Assembly: GCA_902363835.1 (NCBI GenBank)
Contig: CABJBM010000009.1
Coordinates: forward strand, 62,001 to 126,000
Reading direction: 5' to 3'
Origin: Lachnospiraceae bacterium
GTDB taxonomy: Bacteria; Bacillota; Clostridia; Lachnospirales; Lachnospiraceae
DNA: 64,000 bases
Both the position numbers and the translations under genes were made by a program. The notes under the pieces were generated by a model. That model worked only from the letters and a program-made list of their open reading frames with translations, was not told the DNA's origin and did no database searches. This document shows positions 1 through 9,665 of this stretch, one piece after another. Every line of letters begins with the position of its first letter. Positions within the stretch are counted from its first letter, which is position 1.

Positions 1-253
1 CGGCAAAATAACTGACTCCTTCCACGTCTTCCTTTAAAGCTTCCATTTTCTTTAAGATCTCTTTATTATCCCAATAGACTGCCCAGACATGGATCTTTTT
101 ATTTGCGGCGCCTGTGCTGTCTCCATGGCTCCCCACAAAGCCAGAAGCCTCTTGCTGAATTTCTCCTTCTGCCTCCACTCCCCGCATCTCCCTTTTTCTT
201 CCTGTACATCCTGCAAGAAGCAGTATACAGCCCAGAAGACCAAGAAGTGCCAT
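1..253 (-). CDS. lipoprotein of the exopolysaccharide operon, partial (runs off left edge)
   Basis: Only the first 84 codons are inside the window. The start ATG is chosen because it begins a short hydrophobic signal peptide ending in the lipobox LLLAGC, with Cys-16 as the predicted lipidated residue; this predicts an exported, membrane-anchored lipoprotein. A polar Glu/Gly/Ser-rich linker follows, then a segment beginning KKIHVWAVYWDNKEIL, which resembles the first strand of sugar-acting TIM-barrel (GH18-like) proteins, though too little is visible to assign a family. It starts 13 bases after the stop of the deacetylase-like gene upstream and is the fifth visible gene of that operon. No strong Shine-Dalgarno is seen, so translational coupling is possible. 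Lipoprotein call good; enzymatic role unknown. Confidence 0.7.
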   Translation of the reverse strand, partial: MALLGLLGCILLLAGCTGRKREMRGVEAEGEIQQEASGFVGSHGDSTGAANKKIHVWAVYWDNKEILKKMEALKEDVEGVSYFA

Positions 254-266
254 GCAGCCGGCTTTA

Positions 267-2084
267 TTACAATGTTTTGATAAACCAGTTAATAATCCGG
301 TTCCAGGTTTTTCTGATTCCATAAAAGACCAGTTCCCCTCCCTTCAGTTGATTATCATAAAGTACATTCCCGCTGTCATCTTTGATCAGTAGATTTTCAA
401 AAACGCCGTCGTAAACATTGTCTGCAATATTTCTCTGACTGTAACCAAAGTTTTCAAATGCCGACTCCAAATAAAGGGCGCCGGCCTGCGCATTGGTTAC
501 TGCCAGGTCTGATACCGCATTTCTTCCGTCAATATCAATGGAAAGATGGCTGCCCTTTAAGGTGATATCAAGCTTCCGGCTGCCACTTTCATTGATTTGA
601 AAATCCGGAACATAATCCTTATCCGGCAAATCAGACTCTTCCTTTTGTTTAATTTCCGCCTTTACCTCTTCTATATTGTAGCTTAGCTGGCTGTTGTTTT
701 TGTATAAAGTTTCCGCTCCCTTTAAAGCTTCCAGTTCATCTTCCCTGACTGTTTTAAATACCTTCCCATCGAATTCTGCCAGATCTGTTTCATAAATAGA
801 GGAACCATTGTCATAGACGGACAACACATTATTCTTCAGCTCTATTATCACGGACTTTTCCAGGGCATCCCCTGCCCTTAAACAGACTCTCTGTATCCCC
901 AGGATGTTTCCTTTCAAATCAACGGAAAGGGAAAGGTCCTGGAATGTCCTGCTCTCTTCCAGCCGCAAAAGGCCATGACCTTCCGGTTCAGAAGTCAAAA
1001 CGATCTGGCTGTCCCTAAATTCCCCGGCTCCTTTGAGAATTTCCCAATCAGCCTTTCTTTTTTTATCCCCTTCTTCAAAAATCATATCCCTGCCTGTATC
1101 AGCTTTGATTCTCATTAACAGATGGTTGGGATACCAGTAAGTCTGAGGCTGCATTCTGGTCAAGTCATACCGGTTGGTCTCTCTGTCATTTTTAGAATCC
1201 CCCTCCCGGTTAAAATTCATGTAAAAGAATTTTTTGATCCATTCTTCATTGACCTGGCTCACTTTTTCGTGGTTTCCAAATCTTCCTGTATTGGCATGCA
1301 TTAAAACATAAAGAACCGGAAGCCCTCCCAATTTATTTGTATACACATTTTCCATCAATTGATAATCCTTGCTTATCCGTTCCTTCATTTGTCCCTGGGT
1401 CTCCTTGGGAATGGATTCTTCATCGCGAATATAATCCATCAGGTACTGATTGTAATTTCTTCCCAGATATTGACGCATATCATTGAACTCCTGAAGGTTC
1501 AATTCTCCCAGATAGTGATCATACCGGTCAAACACGTTAATGTAGGACAGGCGGTAGCCATTGGTCCCCCATTCCCAAAAACTGGATTCTTTAAGCTTTT
1601 CCAAGTCTTCAGGCAATAAAAAGGCGTCATCCTTGCCTTCTAATTTCTGGCCATAGCTCAATATTGTGGCAAAGTAATTGTACTTCTCTAATATTTTAGA
1701 AGAAAAGACAGCCGTATCCCGCCTTCCATCTTCAAACATCAGGAACAGGGAATGTTCAGGCAAAGGAGTTCCTTTGCTGTAATATTCCATTATGTCTTTC
1801 TGGGATATGGTAACATATCCATTGCGCTTTAAGGCATTGATATGTTCCTCCAGCCTTTGGGTGCTGATTAAAGTCGAAGTTCCATCCCGATCCACTCCAA
1901 AATAAGACAAAGCAATAAAACCCGGATCTCCCTGTTTTACCCGTTCTTCCTCCTGAAAAGGAATGTACCGATTGGCCATGAAAAAAGCACGGAATAAAAG
2001 TACAAGAAGCACTGCCAGAATGATTGCCTGTATCACGCTCCCTATTGTTTTTCTCTGATCCTTTGATAATTTAACCACCTTCAT
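267..2084 (-). CDS. membrane-anchored degenerate polysaccharide deacetylase-like (PgaB-type) protein
   Basis: 605 residues. One N-terminal membrane segment at about 14-37 predicts an extracellular body. Residues about 55-260 look like the deacetylase module of PgaB-type proteins: a strand ending LMFEDG stands where active enzymes have FDDG, followed by an ATILSYG strand. The histidine motif expected after the second strand is absent (WEWGTNGYR is seen), so metal binding and catalysis look lost. The last 250 residues are beta-rich and could bind glycan; I do not recognise a named family there. The start has AAGGAG just upstream. It lies 29 bases after the GT2 synthase in the same operon, suggesting an accessory role in polymer modification or export. 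Family assignment is moderate; loss of activity is inference. Confidence 0.65.
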   Translation of the reverse strand: MKVVKLSKDQRKTIGSVIQAIILAVLLVLLFRAFFMANRYIPFQEEERVKQGDPGFIALSYFGVDRDGTSTLISTQRLEEHINALKRNGYVTISQKDIMEYYSKGTPLPEHSLFLMFEDGRRDTAVFSSKILEKYNYFATILSYGQKLEGKDDAFLLPEDLEKLKESSFWEWGTNGYRLSYINVFDRYDHYLGELNLQEFNDMRQYLGRNYNQYLMDYIRDEESIPKETQGQMKERISKDYQLMENVYTNKLGGLPVLYVLMHANTGRFGNHEKVSQVNEEWIKKFFYMNFNREGDSKNDRETNRYDLTRMQPQTYWYPNHLLMRIKADTGRDMIFEEGDKKRKADWEILKGAGEFRDSQIVLTSEPEGHGLLRLEESRTFQDLSLSVDLKGNILGIQRVCLRAGDALEKSVIIELKNNVLSVYDNGSSIYETDLAEFDGKVFKTVREDELEALKGAETLYKNNSQLSYNIEEVKAEIKQKEESDLPDKDYVPDFQINESGSRKLDITLKGSHLSIDIDGRNAVSDLAVTNAQAGALYLESAFENFGYSQRNIADNVYDGVFENLLIKDDSGNVLYDNQLKGGELVFYGIRKTWNRIINWFIKTL

Positions 2085-2113
2085 AAGACTCCTTCATTTC
2101 AATCCGCCGGCCA

Positions 2114-3982
2114 TCACCCTGCTTTTTTCTGTGTTGTCCCCTTCCTCTTCTCCTCTTTCCTGCGCTTTTCATCTGCATCTCTTTGGGTCATCCTGGTGCC
2201 CCATGTGGATTTCCAGAAAGTAACCCAGGCCACTGGCATCTGCCAAAGTAAAACCGCTTCATAGTACAGGCAGAAGGCCAGGCCGAAAATCCAGGTAGTG
2301 CTTCTGCGCAGCAGCAGCTGGGCCATACTCATGAGAAATGCCATCAAGAGAAGGCCAACCAAAAATGTGGTTGGGAACACATGGCGGGTAACAGGAACAT
2401 AAACCAGATTATACAAAACAACAACAGGAGCCATAACAGGCACAAGCAGGCCTATATAAAAAAGGGCAGCGGCAAATGGTTCCTTTTTAAACATAAAGCT
2501 TCCTGCAATTAAAGATTCTCTCAGCCATGAACGCTTCCATCTCATCTGCTGCTTTAAAAACACCTGGTACTTGTTTGGCACTATGGTCTGACAGACCGCA
2601 CTGTCCTGGTAAGAAGTCCTGTGGTGCCTTAAAATAAAGTTGGTCATGGAACGATCATCCCCAAAGGTCGCTTTCTGGCCTAAAAAGCTTTGATTCAGCC
2701 AGCGTTCCATATTGTCCATGACAAGCTGCTTTTTATAGCAGGAGAGAGGACCTGACAGGCAGGTAACCACGTCAAAATAGGCTTCCGCCGCTTTCATAAT
2801 CCGGAAGGCGATATAGTATCTGACAGCCTGCATCTTTGTCAGGCCGTTGGTATAGGTATTGGCCACATCCGTTCTTCCGGACACCCCTCCCATCTTTGGA
2901 TCCTTAAATGGCTGCACCAGGTTCCTGATGGCAAAAGGATCTAAAAAACTGTCTGAATCAACAAACACCAGAAGCTCATGTTTTGCTTCCCGGGCGCCTG
3001 CAGCAAGAGCTTCTCTTTTTCCTGCATTTTTGTTTAAAGCTATGTATTTCAGTCTGGATCTGGTTTCAAACTGCTCCCCCTCCCGGTAAAGTCTCTGGAC
3101 AACCTCTTCTATCTTTTCCAAAGACTTATCGCTGGAGCAGTCGTCAATGATAATAACCTCTATCTTATCCACAGGATAGTCCTGGTTTATGCAGCTAAGA
3201 ATGGTTTTTTGAATCCACTGCTCCTCATTAAAGCAGGGGATCAGTATTGTCACTCCCGGTGTAAAATTAATATCCAGAGGAACTTCCCGATATAATGCCC
3301 CGAACAAATAGCGGCTGAGTAAAAACACGGCAGCCATAATGCTGTACAAATACAGCAATTTATTAAATTTAAAGTAAATCACGCTTTCCGCGCGCATCAG
3401 AATTACAAATGCGCTGATAAAAAACAGCAGCATGCTGGATATCATCAGCATATACTTACCCCTTTTCTTTGCTGAATAAAGGGATAGGGGAATTTTAAAG
3501 AGAAATCCGCAGTTGTAAGAGGAATCCTTCAGCAGCTGCCACCTGGCAACAGACGCCTTTATTTTGACCTTCATTTCCAGGCCCTCAGGCAGTGTCCCAG
3601 GGATAATTTCAAATTTCAGCAGGATTTGATCCGCTTTCTTTAAAATATCCATAGTTTCTTTGGAAGGTATATTCAATAAAATTCCCGTCATGGAAATATC
3701 CAGGCCTTTGCATACCATTCTTTCCTTCTTTTTTCCGGAAACGCAGACTACTTCCACATCATAATCAATCTTGTACCTTAATCCTGACTGTTTTTGTGCA
3801 ATATAATCATTGATATTGCCGCTTTTAAATGTTTTTCCCCTTCTGTCTGTATTGGTCCTCACATGGGTCTTATCCGGAACATTGGACAGTAACCTTCTGT
3901 CTTCTTTTAACTCTGCAAGAACCTCTTTTGAAATCCGTCCTTTTTCTGTTTTATTGTGGTGAAGATTCATTTTCTTTTTCAT
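2114..3982 (-). CDS. processive family 2 glycosyltransferase with N-terminal PilZ domain
   Basis: 622 residues. An N-terminal PilZ-like domain (about 60-170) contains the LDISMTG signature (DxSxxG), which in known PilZ domains helps bind cyclic di-GMP; the arginine pair RxxxR is not clearly intact. Two membrane segments follow (about 178-205 and 212-232), then a GT2 catalytic domain: ILIPCFNEE, IIDDCSS, VDSDS, the acceptor-site GDD and the QQMRW (QxxRW) motif of processive synthases such as cellulose and hyaluronan synthases. Several C-terminal membrane helices could form the polymer channel. It should polymerise and translocate a polysaccharide from UDP-sugar in the membrane. It overlaps the upstream deacetylase-fusion gene by 32 bases. 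A second in-frame ATG at 3970 sits better behind AGGG and may be the true start. PilZ ahead of the GT2 domain differs from BcsA, where it is C-terminal. Confidence 0.85.
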   Translation of the reverse strand: MKKKMNLHHNKTEKGRISKEVLAELKEDRRLLSNVPDKTHVRTNTDRRGKTFKSGNINDYIAQKQSGLRYKIDYDVEVVCVSGKKKERMVCKGLDISMTGILLNIPSKETMDILKKADQILLKFEIIPGTLPEGLEMKVKIKASVARWQLLKDSSYNCGFLFKIPLSLYSAKKRGKYMLMISSMLLFFISAFVILMRAESVIYFKFNKLLYLYSIMAAVFLLSRYLFGALYREVPLDINFTPGVTILIPCFNEEQWIQKTILSCINQDYPVDKIEVIIIDDCSSDKSLEKIEEVVQRLYREGEQFETRSRLKYIALNKNAGKREALAAGAREAKHELLVFVDSDSFLDPFAIRNLVQPFKDPKMGGVSGRTDVANTYTNGLTKMQAVRYYIAFRIMKAAEAYFDVVTCLSGPLSCYKKQLVMDNMERWLNQSFLGQKATFGDDRSMTNFILRHHRTSYQDSAVCQTIVPNKYQVFLKQQMRWKRSWLRESLIAGSFMFKKEPFAAALFYIGLLVPVMAPVVVLYNLVYVPVTRHVFPTTFLVGLLLMAFLMSMAQLLLRRSTTWIFGLAFCLYYEAVLLWQMPVAWVTFWKSTWGTRMTQRDADEKRRKEEKRKGTTQKKAG

Positions 3983-6900
3983 CCCTATTCAATTCACTGG
4001 CAGTTGCTTTCTGAGTTTCCTTCGCGGCGGCCTCAGCAGGCGCAGCCTTTTTCTCTAATGGTTTCGACAAATAATTGCTTATTTTGTCAAACCGGTATCC
4101 CTGACTGAGCAATGCAGGAATCGCAGTATCAAGTGCCTTTGCCGTAATATCAGGATCAGCAGAAGGCCCATTGAAATCATCGGACATGTGCAGGATTATC
4201 ACGCTTCCATTTTGCAGAGAATATCTGGAGCCGTCACCTCTCCTGATGCCCTTTAACAGCTCATCAGACAGCTCCCGGGGTGTCTTTGCATCGTAATCAT
4301 GGCTGCTGAAGTCACCGCTTAGAATGTATTCAAATCCCATATCAAATATAGCTTCCATGCCGTTTTTGCTCATAGCCAGGGTGGGTGGGCGGAACACCTT
4401 TGTCAGTACAGGCCTGCCGTCGGTTGCCATGTCTCCCACAACGGAACTGAGTTTTCTGTAAGACAGAACCAGATCCGCCATTCTTTCTGTCTCCTCTTCA
4501 CTGCTTAAGGAGTTATAAAACGGCCTCTTCTCCCGCCTGGATTTGATCTGGTCATAAATAGCATAAGGGAGATGACTATCCGTATGGGTTCCAACATCAT
4601 GACCTTCCGCAGCAATGGCCCTCAGCAGGTTGGGGTTTTCCTCGATACGATTGGTCCTTATGTGAAAGCTGGCCTTGATCCCGTATTTTCTCAGTACGTA
4701 CAGGATCTGGTTGACCGGCTTATCAGATCCCCAGTCATCAAAGGTTAAAAAAAGCACCTTTTCATTTGTAAACCGTCCGGTCATATCTGTCAGCTTCAGT
4801 TCTCCCGGGGAAAATCCAGGCAGTACATTTTCATCGCTGTAATCAGGGCTTCCTACATACCGTTCCTTTATGGTTTTGAACTTTTCCTCATCCGTAAACC
4901 AGGCCATATGCCCTGGAGCAATATCACCCACTCCGGCTGTATAATCAGCTTCCTTTACAGGGTACTGGTACAATCCCGGACTGTTCCTCAATTCTCCCAC
5001 GCTGACAATGCGGTACCTTGATCCGTTGTTTTCGATCCCATCCTCATAGGAGTTTGTCAAAACACGGTTCTTATAAACATCCAGAAGCAAATTCCCTATG
5101 AGATCTTTGTCACTATAGTAATCCATGCGAAAATATACAATATAACCTCTTCTGGCAGATATATTGCCTGCGTTAAAGGAACTGGATATGACCGTTTCCA
5201 AGGTTCCATCTGGCCCAACTTTGGAATTTGCCATGGAAAGATCCTGCCATACCAGGGTGCAGCCCGCGCTTGCAATGGCTTCCGACACCTCACCTGTAAT
5301 CTCCGCCATATAAGGATATCTGACTAAAACAGGCTGTACTCCAAATTCCTTACTCAATCTTTCCTGCATGCCGGTAAGACTTTGATACACAGACTTAAAA
5401 TCATTTCCGCTTTTCCCCGTGAGGCAGAGCCCGATTTCATGCCCCCGGCTCAATATCTGTCTGATCTCTTCCTTATTCTGGTCGATCTCTTCACTGGTCA
5501 CGAAAAACGTGCCTTTTCCCTGAATCTGGTCCATCTTATTCAGGACATCATACAAGACCTCTGTCCGGCTGATCCCGGAAAAAGTGAAGGAAAGCTCCTG
5601 GCTGGTGCTGTGCACAGTATAGATCGTCTCTGCCTTCCGCCCCTGGTTATCCTGGCGTATTTTATCAAAATCAATGGAACTGACCGCTTCCCTTGGGTTT
5701 TCAGGGGAAGGGGAAAGAGATGCATAAGAAGTGTCCTGTATTTTATTTATCATATCCTGCAGAAAAGAAACACTGTAATTTTTTTTACCCAGATTCGACA
5801 GTACGTATTCTGTTACTTCCCCCACATCATTACTGATATCCAGCCTGAGGTGGATAATTTCCCCTTTTCCTATCCCTTTTCTAAAATATGTTTTTATTTC
5901 ATCTATGGACCTTCCTTCTGCCATAGGATTTTTAGAATATGTAACAAGTTCATAAGAAAGAGTTGAAGCTGCTTCCCGCACCAGATCATTATACTTTGCA
6001 TAAACAGGCATGAACAGCTTTGTATTGACGCCATATTTCTCCTTTAACAGTTTGTCAGTTTTATATATTTCAAAACATATGCCGGAAAAATCCATGTCAG
6101 ACAAATCTTTTCCGGTTAAGCCACCGTTTCCGATTTCATGGCCTTTGGCAATGATTTCTCTTACCGTGTCTTCATATTCCTCCAGTTCCCTTCCGGTAGC
6201 AAAAAAGGTGGCCTTTATATGGTTTTCTTCCAGAAGCAGTAAAACCCTCTCCACATTTTCCCGGCTGCCTATTCCTCTGAAGGTAAGGCCCACTTTACTG
6301 TCCCTGCCTCCCATGGTATGAATATCAGAAAGCTTTCCGCCATTTTTCTCTCTTAGCTCAGAAAAATCCATGGCAAAGTCCTCATCCTGATATTGGGAAA
6401 TCTCCTCTGCAAACACGGTTTCATATCCGGTTTCCACCAGGGCTTTTGACAGCCAGTCCACCACCTGAAGCAGGCGCTCCTCCTCAGTTTTTTCGTTTTT
6501 CTCTTTTTCTTCACTCTCATTTAAGGAATTGTCACTGTCTTCCTGTGTGGAGACTTCTTCCACTTCTTTGGTATATTCCGTCTCATCCAGAATTCCTGAC
6601 ATTTTAATGGTGAGCATGCTTCCCCACTTTAAGCCCTTCACATAATCAAGTGCCTGCTCATAACTGGAAAAACTCTGATAATTAAGAAATTTCCTGCTCT
6701 CAGACACGTATTCATATCCACATGCAGAAGCCGCTTCCAAAAATTCCTTTGAGCTATGAGGAAGAATCCCCTGCACCATCCCTGGCATCTCTCCTGTAAC
6801 CTGGTATAGGATATGATTTGTTTTTGCAAGATTTTCAATCAGTTTCTCTTGAGAAAGCGTTGCCAGTTCCTTCTCTCCTTTTAATCCGCTGCTGCCGATC

Positions 6901-8207
6901 CTGTTCCCTGTTTCTTTTGCTTTAAGAACAAATTCCGTATCCTCTGCCGCCGTTATTCCTGATACCATAAAGGTGGCTTTCTGTCCGTTTTCAGACAGCA
7001 GTTCCAGAACCTTTTCATTGGTTTTGCTGTCGCTTGTACCTAAAAAATTAATGGCAACCACTTTTTTCATGGTATCCACATCCGTTGCTGTTTTAGCTTC
7101 CCTTTTTTCAATCTTCATCTGGTCCAAAGCACTATTGATATCCTGGGAAGCATCGTATAAAACTTGTCCGGCAGAAAAATTGCCTGCCTGTCTTGGCTTT
7201 AACTTTGCTGCGGCAATGGCTACAGCAGAAGTAATTGCCAGTAAAAGCGCGGTTATTTTCAAATATCCTGCATACTTGCCCAAACTAATAATTTTCCTGG
7301 GTGCTTTTGAAGAAACCACAGAAGGCACTGCGTCTTCCTTAACAGATATAATCTCCATTAATTCTTCTGTTATGGAACTGACCTTATCCTCTCTGATTGG
7401 TTCCGGAACACTTTTTTTCTCCCGGGTTTTCACAGGAGAAATGGGCGCTTCTCTATCCTGAACGGCTTCTTCCATGAGAACACGAATCAGCAGTTGATAT
7501 TCACTTACCATATCATAAGCGCCATTATTGCAGAGAATGGACAATTTTTCTGCATCGGAAAGCACTTCCTGTATTCTCACGTCAATATCTTCACTGTGGG
7601 TATGGTAAATGGATTCATGATAATCTGCAGGGTCAAAATAACGCTCAAATCCGGCAAGAAGGGATTCTCCTTCATGTTTTCGGATCCATGCCACAAGATT
7701 TGAAACACAATTATAAAGGAATTCCAGCTTGGTGAGATTTTTTATATTGGAAACGACCATAGATGCATCCAAAGGAATCATGCGGGAATATTTTTTTGTC
7801 AGGTTTTCCATTTCCTGAGAAAGTTCCATGACACATTCCCGGATCAAATCTTTTCCAGTCATAATTTCATATGTATGACAGCGCAAACGGAAACAAGTCA
7901 ATTCCTTTTCGCTCAGTAAATATTCCTCAATGTCTGAGATGTGGAGGGCATATGAAAAGCGAAGATCAAGCATTGCAGACTCAAGCAGTTCGGTATCCGC
8001 CATGCCAAGCAGCTCTTTCAAAACCAAGGCGCCAACCATAACTTTTACAGATTTGTCCGGACTGGATGCCTTGCTGCCGTAAAGTGCGGAGAATATGCGC
8101 TCATCAATGATGGGAAACAGGCATTCCGCAAAATCCTTAGCCCATGTTTTTTCCAGCATATCCTTTTTGCGTTGTGTTATCTCAAACGATACATCCCTAA
8201 CATTCAT
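3951..8207 (-). CDS. IS1182-type transposase N-terminal half fused to membrane anchor and four NodB deacetylase modules
   Basis: 1418 residues with a strong AGGTGGGG site 5 bases before ATG. Residues 1-255 match the front half of IS1182-type transposases: the DUF772 region (LYGSKASSPDKSVKVMVGAL, then LKELLGMADTELLESAMLDLRF), the first catalytic-Asp motif LDASMVVSNIK, and the later EYQLLIRVL segment. The match ends where the transposase core should continue. A Lys/Pro/Glu linker leads to one membrane helix (about 311-336), then four NodB-like modules starting near 378, 635, 869 and 1145. The first three have NFLG, TFRG and TFSG in place of FDDG and lack metal histidines. The fourth has TFDDW, HDVGTHTDSH, FRPP and ILHMSDD, i.e. 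a complete active site. Predicted topology is cytoplasmic transposase-like domain and extracellular deacetylase. It sits between the sugar dehydrogenase and the synthase, arguing for polymer N- or O-deacetylation. Confidence 0.85.
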   Translation of the reverse strand: MNVRDVSFEITQRKKDMLEKTWAKDFAECLFPIIDERIFSALYGSKASSPDKSVKVMVGALVLKELLGMADTELLESAMLDLRFSYALHISDIEEYLLSEKELTCFRLRCHTYEIMTGKDLIRECVMELSQEMENLTKKYSRMIPLDASMVVSNIKNLTKLEFLYNCVSNLVAWIRKHEGESLLAGFERYFDPADYHESIYHTHSEDIDVRIQEVLSDAEKLSILCNNGAYDMVSEYQLLIRVLMEEAVQDREAPISPVKTREKKSVPEPIREDKVSSITEELMEIISVKEDAVPSVVSSKAPRKIISLGKYAGYLKITALLLAITSAVAIAAAKLKPRQAGNFSAGQVLYDASQDINSALDQMKIEKREAKTATDVDTMKKVVAINFLGTSDSKTNEKVLELLSENGQKATFMVSGITAAEDTEFVLKAKETGNRIGSSGLKGEKELATLSQEKLIENLAKTNHILYQVTGEMPGMVQGILPHSSKEFLEAASACGYEYVSESRKFLNYQSFSSYEQALDYVKGLKWGSMLTIKMSGILDETEYTKEVEEVSTQEDSDNSLNESEEKEKNEKTEEERLLQVVDWLSKALVETGYETVFAEEISQYQDEDFAMDFSELREKNGGKLSDIHTMGGRDSKVGLTFRGIGSRENVERVLLLLEENHIKATFFATGRELEEYEDTVREIIAKGHEIGNGGLTGKDLSDMDFSGICFEIYKTDKLLKEKYGVNTKLFMPVYAKYNDLVREAASTLSYELVTYSKNPMAEGRSIDEIKTYFRKGIGKGEIIHLRLDISNDVGEVTEYVLSNLGKKNYSVSFLQDMINKIQDTSYASLSPSPENPREAVSSIDFDKIRQDNQGRKAETIYTVHSTSQELSFTFSGISRTEVLYDVLNKMDQIQGKGTFFVTSEEIDQNKEEIRQILSRGHEIGLCLTGKSGNDFKSVYQSLTGMQERLSKEFGVQPVLVRYPYMAEITGEVSEAIASAGCTLVWQDLSMANSKVGPDGTLETVISSSFNAGNISARRGYIVYFRMDYYSDKDLIGNLLLDVYKNRVLTNSYEDGIENNGSRYRIVSVGELRNSPGLYQYPVKEADYTAGVGDIAPGHMAWFTDEEKFKTIKERYVGSPDYSDENVLPGFSPGELKLTDMTGRFTNEKVLFLTFDDWGSDKPVNQILYVLRKYGIKASFHIRTNRIEENPNLLRAIAAEGHDVGTHTDSHLPYAIYDQIKSRREKRPFYNSLSSEEETERMADLVLSYRKLSSVVGDMATDGRPVLTKVFRPPTLAMSKNGMEAIFDMGFEYILSGDFSSHDYDAKTPRELSDELLKGIRRGDGSRYSLQNGSVIILHMSDDFNGPSADPDITAKALDTAIPALLSQGYRFDKISNYLSKPLEKKAAPAEAAAKETQKATASELNRDEKENESSPQ

Positions 8208-8257
8208 ATTTTCCCCACCTCTTTTCCTTCAATCTCATATCACAAATTGCACCCTTT

Positions 8258-9571
8258 TTAAAGGCTCCAATAAAAATAGCCTGATTCACGCAGCTGTTTT
8301 CCATTAAAAATGTTTTTCACATCAATAACAACCCTTCCCGAATCAGGAAAATCCCTAAAAAAGCTTCCTAATTGTTCTGTACTGATTTCTAAAAATTCCT
8401 TATGAGAAACAGCAAATACAATCCCATCCGCTTCTTTTACTTCCTCCATCTTTACAACATGTATCCCATAATCCTTTTCTGTCAGTTCCCCAAGGTAGGG
8501 ATCCACCACTTTCACTGAAACCTCATATTCCCTTAGCCGTTCCACAATGTCCAGTACTTTCGAATTTCTGATATCCGGACAGTTTTCCTTAAACGTAAAT
8601 CCAAAGACATAAACCAAAGCATTCCTTACCAGCTTATTTGCTTTGATCAGCTGTTTTACGGTCATATCCGCTACATATTCTCCCATGCTGTCATTGATCT
8701 TTCTCCCTGATAAAATAATCTGGGAATGGTATCCAAGACTCTCCGCCTGATAAATAAAATAATAGGGATCTATCCCTATGCAGTGACCGCCAACCAGCCC
8801 GGGAGTAAATCCCAATGCATTCCACTTGGTATTCATGGCATCCAGCACTTCCTTTGTACTGATCCCCATTTTATCAAAAACAACGGCCAATTCATTCATA
8901 AATGCAATATTAATATCTCTTTGCGCATTTTCCACCAGCTTGGCGGCTTCCGCAATTTTTATGCTTCCTGCGCGGTAAACACCTGCCTCAATAATCAGTT
9001 CATAGATCCCAGCGATCTCTTCCAGGGTTTCTTCATCCATCCCTGAAACGATTTTAACAATATTGCTTAAGATATGTACCTTATCACCGGGATTAATCCG
9101 TTCCGGAGAATATCCCACCTTAAAATCCCTGCCACAGACCAGCCCTGACATCTCTTCCAATATTGGAACACAAATATCCTCTGTAACTCCCGGATAAACG
9201 GTGGATTCAAATACTACAATGCTGCCCCTGGATAAATTTCGTCCAACGATCCTGCAGGCATTTGATAAAGGTCCTAAATCAGGGGTTTTATCCTTATGTA
9301 TGGGCGTAGGAACTGCTACCACAAGAAACTTAGCCTCTTTAAGCCGTTTTTCATCTGCAGTAAATTCCATATCCAAATTTTTAATATCTTCTCCAACTTC
9401 GTTTGTTATGTCTATTCCCTGTAAATATGCCTCAATCTTTTCTGAGTTGGTATCAAAACCAATGGTTTTAACCTTTTTGGAAAATGCTGCGGCAATAGGA
9501 AATCCCACATAGCCCAGCCCAACAACAGCTATATTTTCTTTCCTGTCAACAATTTTATGGTACAGTGTCAT
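8258..9571 (-). CDS. UDP-N-acetylhexosamine 6-dehydrogenase family (WbpA/WbpO/TviB-like)
   Basis: 437 residues, cytoplasmic. An N-terminal Rossmann fold (VVGLGYVGFPIA) binds NAD; the central domain carries the catalytic-cysteine motif GGHCIGIDPYYF, typical of enzymes oxidising UDP-HexNAc C6 to the uronic acid (UDP-glucose dehydrogenases usually differ here). The C-terminal UDP-binding domain has FGFTFKENCPDIRNSK. ATG 9571 is preferred over the upstream TTG because AGGGAG lies 6 bases before it. It is the first gene of the exopolysaccharide operon and most likely supplies a HexNAc-uronate donor to the GT2 synthase, which would fit a deacetylase acting on acetylated sugars. Which epimer (GlcNAc, GalNAc or ManNAc) is used cannot be told by eye. 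Confidence 0.88.
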   Translation of the reverse strand: MTLYHKIVDRKENIAVVGLGYVGFPIAAAFSKKVKTIGFDTNSEKIEAYLQGIDITNEVGEDIKNLDMEFTADEKRLKEAKFLVVAVPTPIHKDKTPDLGPLSNACRIVGRNLSRGSIVVFESTVYPGVTEDICVPILEEMSGLVCGRDFKVGYSPERINPGDKVHILSNIVKIVSGMDEETLEEIAGIYELIIEAGVYRAGSIKIAEAAKLVENAQRDINIAFMNELAVVFDKMGISTKEVLDAMNTKWNALGFTPGLVGGHCIGIDPYYFIYQAESLGYHSQIILSGRKINDSMGEYVADMTVKQLIKANKLVRNALVYVFGFTFKENCPDIRNSKVLDIVERLREYEVSVKVVDPYLGELTEKDYGIHVVKMEEVKEADGIVFAVSHKEFLEISTEQLGSFFRDFPDSGRVVIDVKNIFNGKQLRESGYFYWSL

Positions 9572-9665
9572 GCTATCTCCCTTTCTCAATAAAACACTTT
9601 GCTGTAAACTGAGAGGAACCAGACCTCAAGGAATTTGCTGTTCATGACAGCTTTCTGATAGATGT

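Noticed and set aside
2859..3089. Plus-strand 76-residue frame
   Set aside because: Antisense shadow of the GT2 catalytic domain.
5382..5966. Plus-strand 194-residue open frame
   Set aside because: It lies wholly inside the deacetylase-fusion gene on the other strand, has no ribosome site and no recognisable domain; a shadow frame.
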